The notes under the pieces: generated by a model
Database searches by the model: none
Told to the model about the DNA's origin: nothing
The model's input: only the letters and a program-made list of their open reading frames with translations
Origin: Diprion similis
Taxonomy: Eukaryota; Arthropoda; Insecta; Hymenoptera; Diprionidae
Assembly (NCBI RefSeq): GCF_021155765.1
Contig: NC_060112.1
Location: 21,080,001-21,144,000 of the forward strand
DNA length: 64,000 bases
Reading direction: 5' to 3'
Program-made: the position numbers and the translations under genes
In this document: one piece after another, positions 23,701-36,000 of the stretch
How positions within the stretch are numbered: the stretch's first letter is position 1
Layout of the letters: each line of letters opens with the position of its first letter

Positions 23701-25260
23701 GGATAAAGCCATGCGACCCTTGGAACCGCTGAGACCTCCACTTCCTGAGAATTTGAAAAAAAATCGATTTCCCAAATTGACACCAGGTTAGACGATGAGT
23801 AAGGTCGTCAAGGCGACTGTTTACGAACTTTAAAAATTTTATCCGTCTTATAAACTCAGTATTTTTGTCAAAAATTATCTGTTTTGCAGTTGGCCCGTCT
23901 TTGGTGACGCTGCAGAAGTGTCCGTTAAATGACAACACTAGCGATTACATCAGTGCAGTCAGCATCGACGGAGTCAAGACAAAAAAACAATACATAGCTT
24001 CCCAGCTGCCACTGCCGACAACGCGTAGCGACTTGTGGATGTTGATTGTCGAGAACAACATTGAACTTATCGTAATACTGCAACGTCCCAATCCGAAAGA
24101 CGAAGTAAGTACCAAAGTAGGAAATTTTCTCGACACGCGAATATCCATGTACATACTTATAAATAATAAACCATACTGTCTTCAGTCATGCTGTAACGTC
24201 ATACCCGAAAGAACGAGTGTGATTATCCCGTTGCCTTACGTCAAGGTAGAAAACACATCAAGCTTGGCAACCGAAGGCTGTTTTACGGTGGACGACCTGC
24301 TGCTGACCGATAATTCGGGGGTGAGAATATTTGTATTGCTATAATAAAAACCGTCAATCAACTGTGTTTTTACTTCTATACGTGAGGAATCACTGTTACG
24401 AGGCCTTAACTCTTTTACAGCATCCAGCAACGACGAAGAAAATTACCGTCCTGACCTGCAATGACTGGAGTACTGAAGCAGGTGCGAGTCCACCTCCACC
24501 TAAGGCGTTGGTAGACCTTTGGCAAACTTCGGAAAGGATTGTGCGTCCAGAAGGACCCACGCTCGTTCTTTGCTAGTGAGTTGATTTTTTTGAGAAGTGT
24601 ATGTTCAAATGTTCAATTTCGACGCTAACGCCCAATCAGCTTAATATTAACGGGTTATAAATTTTATCCAAGACTAAAAGAAAGATTCTTCAAATAAAGA
24701 TTGTTGTTGCTGTCGTTGTTGCTTCAGTTCATTAATTTTATTTCAGCGATGGTCTCACGGGTTGTGGCCTGTACCTGGCAATGAGTTTTATGCTCGAAAG
24801 GATGAAAGTTGAACAGGATTGCGACGTCATTTTGGCTGTTCACGCAGTGCGGCGATCAAGAAAAAAGTTCGTAACGGCGCCTGTGAGTTGAAATTGAAAT
24901 TCATATTTGCAAGAACTGATTAATTATTAGGCATGCCTCATCTAAAAGTTTATGAAATACTCGCTGGCTATTGAAATTCCTCGTATCACTTAGAGAAATA
25001 TATTTGAATGATGCACAAGGATAATGTTGTGTCAAAAAAAAAAATAAAAAAATACAGACCTAGTAACTGTGTGCAGATATACTGCGTTCATTCTGCATTG
25101 AAGAAGGATGCGAATATCTCGAGGAACAGTGTAAAAACTAAGAAAAGATTGACATTAATAAGGACTTTGTTTCTAATTGTTTTAGCGGCAGTTCGAGTAC
25201 CTCTACGACGCCGCTCTGGAATTTAACGAGAGCTTCAAGATTTACGATAATTTATCATAA
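17780..25260 (+). CDS. Receptor-type protein tyrosine phosphatase, ~25 exons, ~1343 aa
   Basis: The start MIISCRLCSALIALCF is a signal peptide. Exons as read: 17780-17999, 18722-18877, 18997-19194, 19443-19577, 19651-19977, 20054-20191, 20276-20410, 20488-20622, 20846-20955, 21088-21244, 21331-21557, 21636-21871, 21974-22166, 22347-22434, 22565-22641, 22729-22863, 22933-23079, 23155-23352, 23427-23623, 23680-23786, 23890-24104, 24186-24320, 24421-24575, 24747-24882, 25186-25260. Frames join throughout, with GT/AG borders. Only the exon 3 donor is uncertain: the strong GAA|GTATGT breaks the frame, while the weaker GTAT|GTATAT keeps it. Domains: a Cys-rich N-terminal region, two EGF-like exons, FN3-like segments, one membrane helix (about residues 701-724), PTP D1 (KNRY, YINANYI, WPE loop, HCSSGTGRTG) and a degenerate D2. 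D1 would dephosphorylate phosphotyrosine at the cytoplasmic face of the membrane if active. The ligand and orthologue are not identified. Confidence 0.88.
18553..18575. repeat. Short G/C palindrome in phosphatase intron 1
   Basis: TGGGGG, TTT, CCCCCC followed by TGGTCCCGCGCC stands out as GC-rich within an AT-rich intron and resembles the end of a small DNA element. No partner end was seen. Confidence 0.25.
20276..20622 (+). other. Two EGF-like exons of the phosphatase ectodomain
   Basis: Two consecutive exons, each 135 bp with phase 1 on both sides, encode Cys-rich modules. The first carries CNGTIICNPSGCTCPAGC then KGANC; the second carries CTEGYYGYNCQNTCDQC and ends HYVGRYCE. The spacing resembles EGF/laminin-type modules that bind extracellular partners. 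Equal length and phase suggest exon duplication or shuffling. Confidence 0.75.
21636..21871 (+). other. Transmembrane exon of the phosphatase
   Basis: This exon encodes the last extracellular segment and a hydrophobic stretch, VYMLVIIPLVIAGMIT followed by AAVLYVLY, then basic residues in the next exon. This is consistent with a single-pass type I receptor whose PTP domains are cytoplasmic. Confidence 0.85.
22347..23623 (+). other. PTP domain D1 with WPE loop
   Basis: In order: NKGKNRYRKL (phosphotyrosine recognition loop), YINANYIPGY, YIATQAPTTETMDDFW, KMCEQYWPD, TTWPEQGVP (the WPD loop, with Glu for Asp, about residue 949), and VVHCSSGTGRTGT (P-loop, Cys about 980, Arg about 986). The Q-loop region reads MLESFSQY where active PTPs usually have MVQTxxQY. 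The catalytic Cys and Arg are present; the general acid and the first Q-loop Gln are substituted. Confidence 0.85.
23890..25260 (+). other. Degenerate PTP domain D2
   Basis: D2-like features include DYISAVSIDG, QYIASQLPLPTTRSDLW, a WPD-equivalent region reading NDWSTEAGASPPPP, and a P-loop equivalent LVLCYDGLTGCGLYLA. The Cys is present, but the position six residues on that should be Arg is Gly, so phosphate binding should be lost. D2 domains of receptor PTPs are commonly regulatory pseudophosphatases. Confidence 0.85.
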
Positions 25261-27077
25261 CTAGATGGACCTTAAGGACAAATATGACTCGTTGAGGGAT
25301 TATACGGCTTATCTCAACCACTGATATTTTGTGATCAGTGATTTTTTAACTGTAGGGTAATAAATAATAACACGGGTTTGCGATAAAAATTATTTCGAAT
25401 ATTTTTACATGATACATATAGAGTCAGGTATGCTGATTCAGAATATAAGCTCCCTCTTTACGTATACGTCATAATTCTTTTCAATTCGTATATTCACATA
25501 CATGTAGATATTTATTTTTAGAATAACTATCTTGAAATGAATAATTAAATATTTTCGTCAATTATGACGGAGTAATCTAGAAAATTCACGTCTACTTTGT
25601 AAGTATAGTTTATTCTATGATATACCCACTGCACATACGCATAGTATCCATATAGCTATCGTTTGCTAAGCCAAAACAGTTATTGTAGAACTTTTCAAGC
25701 CGTCTGCGCATACTTTTGAGAGTGATGGACGTACACATGGGAGACGATGGTCGTGTATTTTTTCTTTCATTTCGATTAAATAATTCAAACTTTAGATAGA
25801 GATAGTTTTATTTCACTTATCCTGTAGTTTCTACTTATTTTCTATTTAAGAACTGTGTTATCTGAATATGCTGGATGTAACGTGGTATATAATACATGAA
25901 TGTCGTTTTATATCAATGTCATAAATATAATAAAGAGAAGATGAGTATTAAATGACAATGAACATTGATATTTTGAGCGGGTACGCATGATGATGTAGAG
26001 TTTCCTTGCCGTTATGTAAAGAAAATTTTTTTTCACACCAATCAATTAACAGGGTCCATTATTAGCTGAGTAAGACAAGAAAAGCTTGGAAGTGGCAGCC
26101 CGTTTGAGACAAAATGCTTATCGTTTATTGCGGGAGGCACAATCGTACAGTGCTAGTTTGTTTGAATATAGTAATCGTGAATCACTAATGTGGCTTAGTT
26201 TTATTTTTCTGCATCAAGTGTTCACGTTGACTTGATAGTTCGAATCAAATTGTTCCATGATCGCTCGTAACGCTTTCATAATACATGGATGTCAAGATTT
26301 CTGAAGACCAGAAGTAGGATGAGGTAAAAGAACGTATTATTAGCACATCTTCGGGGTCGAAACAGTATCCTGTGCGAACTTTATAAAAATCGGCTGGGTG
26401 GTGTGACTGTAATTTTGGTTACAAGAGGGTCACAGACATCCACTCTTGAAAACGCTGCATAACGCGTTTCAGGTGTTGACACGGGCTTCCTACGTGGTTT
26501 GAGAGATTCTGCTTGATCCGACAATTTTTGCGGTGGCAAATGTATAAGGCATTCCATTTTGAACTATCATGCCTGAACAGCAACAACTTGTACACTGAAG
26601 GGGAAAACAATTATGCAATACGATTTCTTCGTTGCCAGTCTCATGGGTGTTTGATGAACTCCAATGAGCTGCCATCGTCGATTCTCGGATAAATGGATGA
26701 ATGATAGTATGGTCATGACTTGATTATCTCGTTTAACGGGAGGTAAAATTTAAAATTATTTCGGTGGACGAGGGCCGGCACCGTTTTGTCATACAACAAA
26801 TCATGAAAACCTGCTCCCACTGTCAATTCAACCAAACCGGTACCCGAAGAGGAATCCGGAGTACGGTGATAGTGCCAAATGACGAAACAATATAAGGATT
26901 CTCCATTTATCGAGGATATATTAGATACGCAATATCGTATCAAGAGTACCTGACGATGGAAAATAAAGATTAAATTCTTCCTTTTTTACATGAAAACTTG
27001 TGATCCTTTCATTACAGCAATTTGTTACTTTGCACATTCGAATTATTTCATGAGATTACGTGGACATAGTGCACGAC
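25261..27077. other. Intergenic between phosphatase gene and satellite
   Basis: AT-rich. AATAAA-type signals near 25360 probably end the phosphatase transcript. Open frames at 26419-26943, on both strands, have no recognised family and may be a decayed transposon or chance. Confidence 0.5.
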
Positions 27078-30000
27078 GAAATCGATTCAACTATTTTTCA
27101 AAATCAGCCAAATTTCGACTGAAAAAATCCAAAGGGGTTAGCGAGCGTTAAAGAGTCCAAAACTTGTTATCCTAGAATCGTTTTGCAGGACTCTTTTTCC
27201 ACTATTTCGACCCTCGAAAATGCAAAAAAGACGTCAGAATCAGCGTAAGACCACAAGCGGGGAAATTGCAGACGAAATTTTTCATTTTTCGGTCGTAACT
27301 CTCGATCCGTTGCTCGCAGCGTGTTGGGACTGCGCGCAATCGATTCCTCGCGCAAAATTACGTAGTGATAGTGCGAGAGAGGATCAAATCAACCAATTCT
27401 CATAATCAGCCAAATTTCGACTGAAAAAATCCAAAGGGTTTAGCCTTGCTTTTTTGCGATTTTCAGAGCCCAAAAACTTTTTATCTCAGAATCGTTTTGC
27501 AGGACTCTTTTTCCACTATTTCGACCCTCAGGAATGCGACAAAGACGTCAGAATCAGCGTAAGACCAGAAGCAGGGAAATTGCAGACAAAATTTTTCATT
27601 TTTCGGCCGTAACTCTCGATCCGTTGCTCGCAGCCTATTGGGACTGCGCGCAATCGATTCCTCGCGCAAAATTACGTAGAAATAGTGCAAAAAAGAATCA
27701 AATCATTTATTTCTCAAAATCAGCCAAATTTCAACTAAAAAAATCCAAAGGGGTTAGCCTTGCTTTTTTGCGATTTTCAGAGCCCAAAAACTTTTCATCT
27801 CAGAATCGTTTTGCAGGACTCTTTTTCCACTATTTCGACCCTCAGGAATGCAACAAAGACGTCAGAATCAGCGTAAGATCACAAGCAGGGAAATTGCAGA
27901 CGAAATTTTTCATTTTTCGGCAGTAACTCTCGATCCGTTGCTCGCAGCGTGTTGGGACTGCGCGCAATCGATTCCTCGCGGAAAATTACGTAGGAATAGT
28001 GCAAAAAAGAATCGAATCAACCATTTCTCAAAATCAGCCAAATTTCGGTGAAAAAATCCAAAGGGGTTAGCCTTGCTTTTTTGCGATTTTCAGAGCCCAA
28101 AAACTTTTTATCTCAGAATCGTTTTGCAGGACTCTTTTTCCACTATTTCGACCCTCAGGAATGCAACAAAAACGTCAAAATCAGCGTAAGACCAGAAGCA
28201 GGGAAATTGCAGACGAAATTTTTCATTTTTCGGCCGTAACTCTCGATCCGTTGCTCGCAGCGTGTTGGGACTGCGCGCAATCGATTCCTCGCGCAAAATT
28301 ACGTAGGAATAGTGCAAAAAAGAATCGAATCAACCATTTCTCAAAATCAGCCAAATTTCGACTGAAAAAATCCAAAGGGGTTAGCCTTGCTTTTTTGCGA
28401 TTTTCAGAGCCCAAAAACTTTTTATCTCAGAATCGTTTTGCAGGACTCTTTTTCCACTATTTCGACCCTCAGGAATGCAACAAAGACGTCAGAATCAGCG
28501 TAAGACCAGAAGCAGGGAAATTGCAGACGAAATTTTTCATTTTTCGGCCGTAACTCTCGATCCGTTGCTCGCAGCGTGTTGGGACTGCGCGCAATCGATT
28601 CCTCGCGGAAATTACGTAGGAATAGTGCAAAAAAGAATCGAATCAACCATTTCTCAAAATCAGCCAAATTTCGGTGAAAAAATCCAAAGGGGTTAGCCTT
28701 GCTTTTTTGCGATTTTCAGAGCCCAAAAACTTTTTATCTCAGAATCGTTTTGCAGGACTCTTTTTCCATTATTTCGACCCTCAGGAATGCAACAAAAACG
28801 TCAAAATCAGCGTAAGACCAGAAGCAGGGAAATTGCAGACGAAATTTTTCATTTTTCGGCCGTAACTCTCGATCCGTTGCTCGCAGCGTGTTGGGACTGC
28901 GCGCAATCGATTCCTCGCGCAAAATTACGTAGGAATAGTGCAAAAAAGAATCGAATCAACCATTTCTCAAAATCAGCCAAATTTCGGTGAAAAAATCCAA
29001 AGGGGTTAGCCTTGCTTTTTTGCGATTTTCAGAGCCCAAAAACTTTTTATCTCAGAATCGTTTTGCAGGACTCTTTTTCCACTATTTCGACCCTCAGGAA
29101 TGCAACAAAGACGTCAGAATCAGCGTAAGATCACAAGCAGGGAAATTGCAGACGAAATTTTTCATTTTTCGGCCGTAACTCTCGATCCGTTGCTCGCAGC
29201 GTGTTGGGACTGCGCGCAATCGATTCCTCGCGCAAAATTACGTAGGAATAGTGCAAAAAAGAATCGAATCAACCATTTCTCAAAATCAGCCAAATTTCGA
29301 CTGAAAAAATCCAAAGGGGTTAGCCTTGCTTTTTTGCGATTTTGAGAGCCCAAAAACTTTTCATCTCAGAATCGTTTTGCAGGACTCTTTTTCCACTATT
29401 TCGACCCTCAGGAATGCAACAAAGACGTCAGAATCAGCGTAAGATCACAAGCAGGGAAATTGCAGACGAAATTTTTCATTTTTCGGCCGTAACTCTCGAT
29501 CCGTTGCTCGCAGCGTGTTGGGACTGCGCGCAATCGATTCCTCGCGCAAAATTACGTAGGAATAGTGCAAAAAAGAATCGAATCAACCATTTCTCAAAAT
29601 CAGCCAAATTTCGACTGAAAAAATCCAAAGGGGTTAGCCTTGCTTTTTTGCGATTTTCAGAGCCCAAAAACTTTTCATCTCAGAATCGTTTTGCAGGACT
29701 CTTTTTTCACTATTTCGACCCTCAGGAATGCAACAAAGACGTCAGAATCAGCGTAAGATCACAAGCAGGGAAATTGCAGACGAAATTTTTCATTTTTCGG
29801 CCGTAACTCTCGATCCGTTGCTCGCAGCGTGTTGGGACTGCGCGCAATCGATTCCTCGCGGAAAATGACGTAGGAATAGTGCAAAAAAGAATCGAATCAA
29901 CCATTTCTCAAAATCAGCCAAATTTCGGTGAAAAAATCCAAATGGGTTAGCCTTGCTTTTTCGCGATTTTCAGAGCCCAAAAACTTTTTATCTCAGAATC

Positions 30001-33000
30001 GTTTTGCAGGACTCTTTTTCCACTATTTCGACCCTCAGGAATGCAACAAAAACGTCAAAATCAGCGTAAGACCAGAAGCAGGGAAATTGCAGACGAAATT
30101 TTTCATTTTTCGGCCGTAACTCTCGATCCGTTGCTCGCAGCCTATTGGGACTGCGCGCAATCGATTCCTCGCGCAAAATTACGTAGAAATAGTGCAAAAA
30201 AGAATCGAATCATTTATTTCTCAAAATCAGCCAAATTTCAACTAAAAAAATCCAAAGGGGTTAGCCTTGCTTTTTTGCGATTTTCAGAGCCCAAAAACTT
30301 TTCATCTCAGAATCGTTTTGCAGGACTCTTTTTCCACTATTTCGACCCTCAGGAATGCAACAAAGACGTCAGAATCAGCGTAAGATCACAAGCAGGGAAA
30401 TTGCAGACGAAATTTTTCATTTTTCGGCCGTAACTCTCGATCCGTTGCTCGCAGCGTGTTGGGACTGCGCGCAATCGATTCCTCGCGCAAAATTACGTAG
30501 GAATAGTGCAAAAAAGAATCGAATCAACCATTTCTCAAAATCAGCCAAATTTCGACTGAAAAAATCCAAAGGGGTTAGCCTTGCTTTTTTGCGATTTTCA
30601 GAGCCCAAAAACTTTTCATCTCAGAATCGTTTTGCAGGACTCTTTTTTCACTATTTCGACCCTCAGGAATGCAACAAAGACGTCAGAATCAGCGTAAGAT
30701 CACAAGCAGGGAAATTGCAGACGAAATTTTTCATTTTTCGGCCGTAACTCTCGATCCGTTGCTCGCAGCGTGTTGGGACTGCGCGCAATCGATTCCTCGC
30801 GGAAAATGACGTAGGAATAGTGCAAAAAAGAATCGAATCAACCATTTCTCAAAATCAGCCAAATTTCGGTGAAAAAATCCAAAGGGGTTAGCCTTGCTTT
30901 TTCGCGATTTTCAGAGCCCAAAAACTTTTTATCTCAGAATCGTTTTGCAGGACTCTTTTTCCACTATTTCGACCCTCAGGAATGCAACAAAAACGTCAAA
31001 ATCAGCGTAAGACCAGAAGCAGGGAAATTGCAGACGAAATTTTTCATTTTTCGGCCGTAACTCTCGATCCGTTGCTCGCAGCCTATTGGGACTGCGCGCA
31101 ATCGATTCCTCGCGCAAAATTACGTAGAAATAGTGCAAAAAAGAATCGAATCATTTATTTCTCAAAATCAGCCAAATTTCAACTAAAAAAATCCAAAGGG
31201 GTTAGCCTTGCTTTTTTGCGATTTTCAGAGCCCAAAAACTTTTCATCTCAGAATCGTTTTGCAGGACTCTTTTTCCACTATTTCGACCCTCAGGAATGCA
31301 ACAAAGACGTCAGAATCAGCGTAAGATCACAAGCAGGGAAATTGCAGACGAAATTTTTCATTTTTCGGCCGTAACTCTCGATCCGTTGCTCGCAGCGTGT
31401 TGGGACTGCGCGCAATCGATTCCTCGCGCAAAATTACGTTGGAATAGTGCAAAAAAGAATCGAATCAACCATTTCTCAAAATCAGCCAAATTTCGACTGA
31501 AAAAATCCAAAGGGGTTAGCCTTGCTTTTTTGCGATTTTCAGAGCCCAAAAACTTTTCATCTCAGAATCGTTTTGCAGGACTCTTTTTCCACTATTTCGA
31601 CCCTCAGGAATGCAACAAAGACGTCAGAATCAGCGTCAGATCACAAGCCGGGAAATTGCAGACGAAATTTTTCATTTTTCGGCAGCAACTCTCGATCCGT
31701 TGCTCGCAGCGTGTTGGGACTGCGCGCAATCGATTCCTCGCGGAAAATGACGTAGGAATAGTGCAAAAAAGAATCGAATCAACCATTTCTCAAAATCAGC
31801 CAAATTTCGGTGAAAAAATCCAAAGGGGTTAGCCTTGCTTTTTCGCGATTTTCAGAGCCCAAAAACTTTTTATCTCAGAATCGTTTTGCAGGACTCTTTT
31901 TCCACTAATTCGACCCTCAGGAATGCAACAAAAACGTCGAAATCAGCGTAAGACCAGAAGCAGGGAAATTGCAGACGAAATTTTTCATTTTTCGGCCGTA
32001 ACTCACGATCCGTTGCTCGCAGCGTGTTGGGACTGCGCGCAATCGATTCCTCGCGCAAAATTACGTAGAAATAGTGCAAAAAAGAATCAAATCATTTATT
32101 TCTCAAAATCAGCCAAATTTCAACTAAAAAAATCCAAAGGGGTTAGCCTTGCTTTTTTGCGATTTTCAGAGCCCAAAAACTTTTCATCTCAGAATCGTTT
32201 TTCAGGACTCTTTTTCCACTATTTCGACCCTCAGGAATGCAACAAAGACGTCAGAATCAGCGTAAGATCACAAGCAGGGAAATTGCAGACGAAATTTTTC
32301 ATTTTTCGGCAGTAACTCTCGATCCGTTGCTCGCAGCGTGTTGGGACTGCGCGCAATCGATTCCTCGCGGAAAATTACGTAGGAATAGTGCAAAAAAGAA
32401 TCGAATCAACCATTTCTCAAAATCAGCCAAATTTCGGTGAAAAAATCCAAAGGGGTTAGCCTTGCTTTTTTGCGATTTTCAGAGCCCAAAAACTTTTTAT
32501 CTCAGAATCGTTTTGCAGGACTCTTTTTCCACTATTTCGACCCTCAGGAATGCAACAAAAACGTCAAAATCAGCGTAAGACCAGAAGCAGGGAAATTGCA
32601 GACGAAATTTTTCATTTTTCGGCCGTAACTCTCGATCCGTTGCTCGCAGCGTGTTGGGACTGCGCGCAATCGATTCCTCGCGCAAAATTACGTAGGAATA
32701 GTGCAAAAAAGAATCGAATCAACCATTTCTCAAAATCAGCCAAATTTCGGTAAAAAAATCCAAAGGGGTTAGCCTTGCTTTTTCGCGATTTTCAGAGCCC
32801 AAAAACTTTTTATCTCAGAATCGTTTTGCAGGACTCTTTTTCCACTATTTCGACCCTCAGGAATGCAACAAAAACGTCAAAATCAGCGTAAGACCAGAAG
32901 CAGGGAAATTGCAGACGAAATTTTTCATTTTTCGGCCGTAACTCTCGATCCGTTGCTCGCAGCCTATTGGGACTGCGCGCAATCGATTCCTCGCGCAAAA

Positions 33001-36000
33001 TTACGTAGAAATAGTGCAAAAAAGAATCGAATCATTTATTTCTCAAAATCAGCCAAATTTCAACTAAAAAAATCCAAAGGGGTTAGCCTTGCTTTTTTGC
33101 GATTTTCAGAGCCCAAAAACTTTTCATCTCAGAATCGTTTTGCAGGACTCTTTTTCCACTATTTCGACCCTCAGGAATGCAACAAAGACGTCAGAATCAG
33201 CGTAAGATCACAAGCAGGGAAATTGCAGACGAAATTTTTCATTTTTCGGCCGTAACTCTCGATCCGTTGCTCGCAGCGTGTTGGGACTGCGCGCAATCGA
33301 TTCCTCGCGCAAAATTACGTAGGAATAGTGCAAAAAAGAATCAAATCATTTATTTCTCAAAATCAGCCAAATTTCAACTAAAAAAATCCAAAGGGGTTAG
33401 CCTTGCTTTTTTGCGATTTTCAGAGCCCAAAAACTTTTCATCTCAGAATCGTTTTTCAGGACTCTTTTTCCACTATTTCGACCCTCAGGAATGCAACAAA
33501 GACGTCAGAATCAGCGTAAGATCACAAGCAGGGAAATTGCAGACGAAATTTTTCATTTTTCGGCAGTAACTCTCGATCCGTTGCTCGCAGCGTGTTGGGA
33601 CTGCGCGCAATCGATTCCTCGCGGAAAATTACGTAGGAATAGTGCAAAAAAGAATCGAATCAACCATTTCTCAAAATCAGCCAAATTTCGGTGAAAAAAT
33701 CCAAAGGGGTTAGCCTTGCTTTTTTGCGATTTTCAGAGCCCAAAAACTTTTTATCTCAGAATCGTTTTGCAGGACTCTTTTTCCACTATTTCGACCCTCA
33801 GGAATGCAACAAAAACGTCAAAATCAGCGTAAGACCAGAAGCAGGGAAATTGCAGACGAAATTTTTCATTTTTCGGCCGTAACTCTCGATCCGTTGCTCG
33901 CAGCGTGTTGGGACTGCGCGCAATCGATTCCTCGCGCAAAATTACGTAGGAATAGTGCAAAAAAGAATCGAATCAACCATTTCTCAAAATCAGCCAAATT
34001 TCGACTGAAAAAATCCAAAGGGGTTAGCCTTGCTTTTTTGCGATTTTGAGAGCCCAAAAACTTTTCATCTCAGAATCGTTTTGCAGGACTCTTTTTCCAC
34101 TATTTCGACCCTCAGGAATGCAACAAAGACGTCAGAATCAGCGTAAGATCACAAGCAGGGAAATTGCAGACGAAATTTTTCATTTTTCGGCCGTAACTCT
34201 CGATCCGTTGCTCGCAGCGTGTTGGGACTGCGCGCAATCGATTCCTCGCGCAAAATTACGTAGGAATAGTGCAAAAAAGAATCGAATCAACCATTTCTCA
34301 AAATCAGCCAAATTTCGACTGAAAAAATCCAAAGGGGTTAGCCTTGCTTTTTTGCGATTTTCAGAGCCCAAAAACTTTTCATCTCAGAATCGTTTTGCAG
34401 GACTCTTTTTTCACTATTTCGACCCTCAGGAATGCAACAAAGACGTCAGAATCAGCGTAAGATCACAAGCAGGGAAATTGCAGACGAAATTTTTCATTTT
34501 TCGGCCGTAACTCTCGATCCGTTGCTCGCAGCGTGTTGGGACTGCGCGCAATCGATTCCTCGCGGAAAATGACGTAGGAATAGTGCAAAAAAGAATCGAA
34601 TCAACCATTTCTCAAAATCAGCCAAATTTCGGTGAAAAAATCCAAATGGGTTAGCCTTGCTTTTTCGCGATTTTCAGAGCCCAAAAACTTTTTATCTCAG
34701 AATCGTTTTGCAGGACTCTTTTTCCACTATTTCGACCCTCAGGAATGCAACAAAAACGTCAAAATCAGCGTAAGACCAGAAGCAGGGAAATTGCAGACGA
34801 AATTTTTCATTTTTCGGCCGTAACTCTCGATCCGTTGCTCGCAGCCTATTGGGACTGCGCGCAATCGATTCCTCGCGCAAAATTACGTAGAAATAGTGCA
34901 AAAAAGAATCGAATCATTTATTTCTCAAAATCAGCCAAATTTCAACTAAAAAAATCCAAAGGGGTTAGCCTTGCTTTTTTGCGATTTTCAGAGCCCAAAA
35001 ACTTTTCATCTCAGAATCGTTTTGCAGGACTCTTTTTCCACTATTTCGACCCTCAGGAATGCAACAAAGACGTCAGAATCAGCGTAAGATCACAAGCAGG
35101 GAAATTGCAGACGAAATTTTTCATTTTTCGGCCGTAACTCTCGATCCGTTGCTCGCAGCGTGTTGGGACTGCGCGCAATCGATTCCTCGCGCAAAATTAC
35201 GTAGGAATAGTGCAAAAAAGAATCGAATCAACCATTTCTCAAAATCAGCCAAATTTCGACTGAAAAAATCCAAAGGGGTTAGCCTTGCTTTTTTGCGATT
35301 TTCAGAGCCCAAAAACTTTTCATCTCAGAATCGTTTTGCAGGACTCTTTTTTCACTATTTCGACCCTCAGGAATGCAACAAAGACGTCAGAATCAGCGTA
35401 AGATCAGGAGCAGGGAAATTGCAGACGAAATTTTTCATTTTTCGGCCGTAACTCTCGATCCGTTGCTCGCAGCGTGTTGGGACTGCGCGCAATCAATTCC
35501 TCGCGGAAAATGACGTAGGAATAGTGCAAAAAAGAATCGAATCAACCATTTCTCAAAATCAGCCAAATTTCGGTGAAAAAATCCAAATGGGTTAGCCTTG
35601 CTTTTTCGCGATTTTCAGAGCCCAAAAACTTTTTATCTCAGAATCGTTTTGCAGGACTCTTTTTCCACTATTTCGACCCTCAGGAATGCAACAAAAACGT
35701 CAAAATCAGCGTAAGACCAGAAGCAGGGAAATTGCAGACGAAATTTTTCATTTTTCGGCCGTAACTCTCGATCCGTTGCTCGCAGCCTATTGGGACTGCG
35801 CGCAATCGATTCCTCGCGCAAAATTACGTAGAAATAGTGCAAAAAAGAATCGAATCATTTATTTCTCAAAATCAGCCAAATTTCAACTAAAAAAATCCAA
35901 AGGGGTTAGCCTTGCTTTTTTGCGATTTTCAGAGCCCAAAAACTTTTCATCTCAGAATCGTTTTGCAGGACTCTTTTTCCACTATTTCGACCCTCAGGAA

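Noticed and set aside
26419-26943. Overlapping open frames on both strands, considered as a transposase or unknown gene
   Set aside because: No recognisable domain, terminal repeats or splice structure. A decayed element is possible but unsupported.
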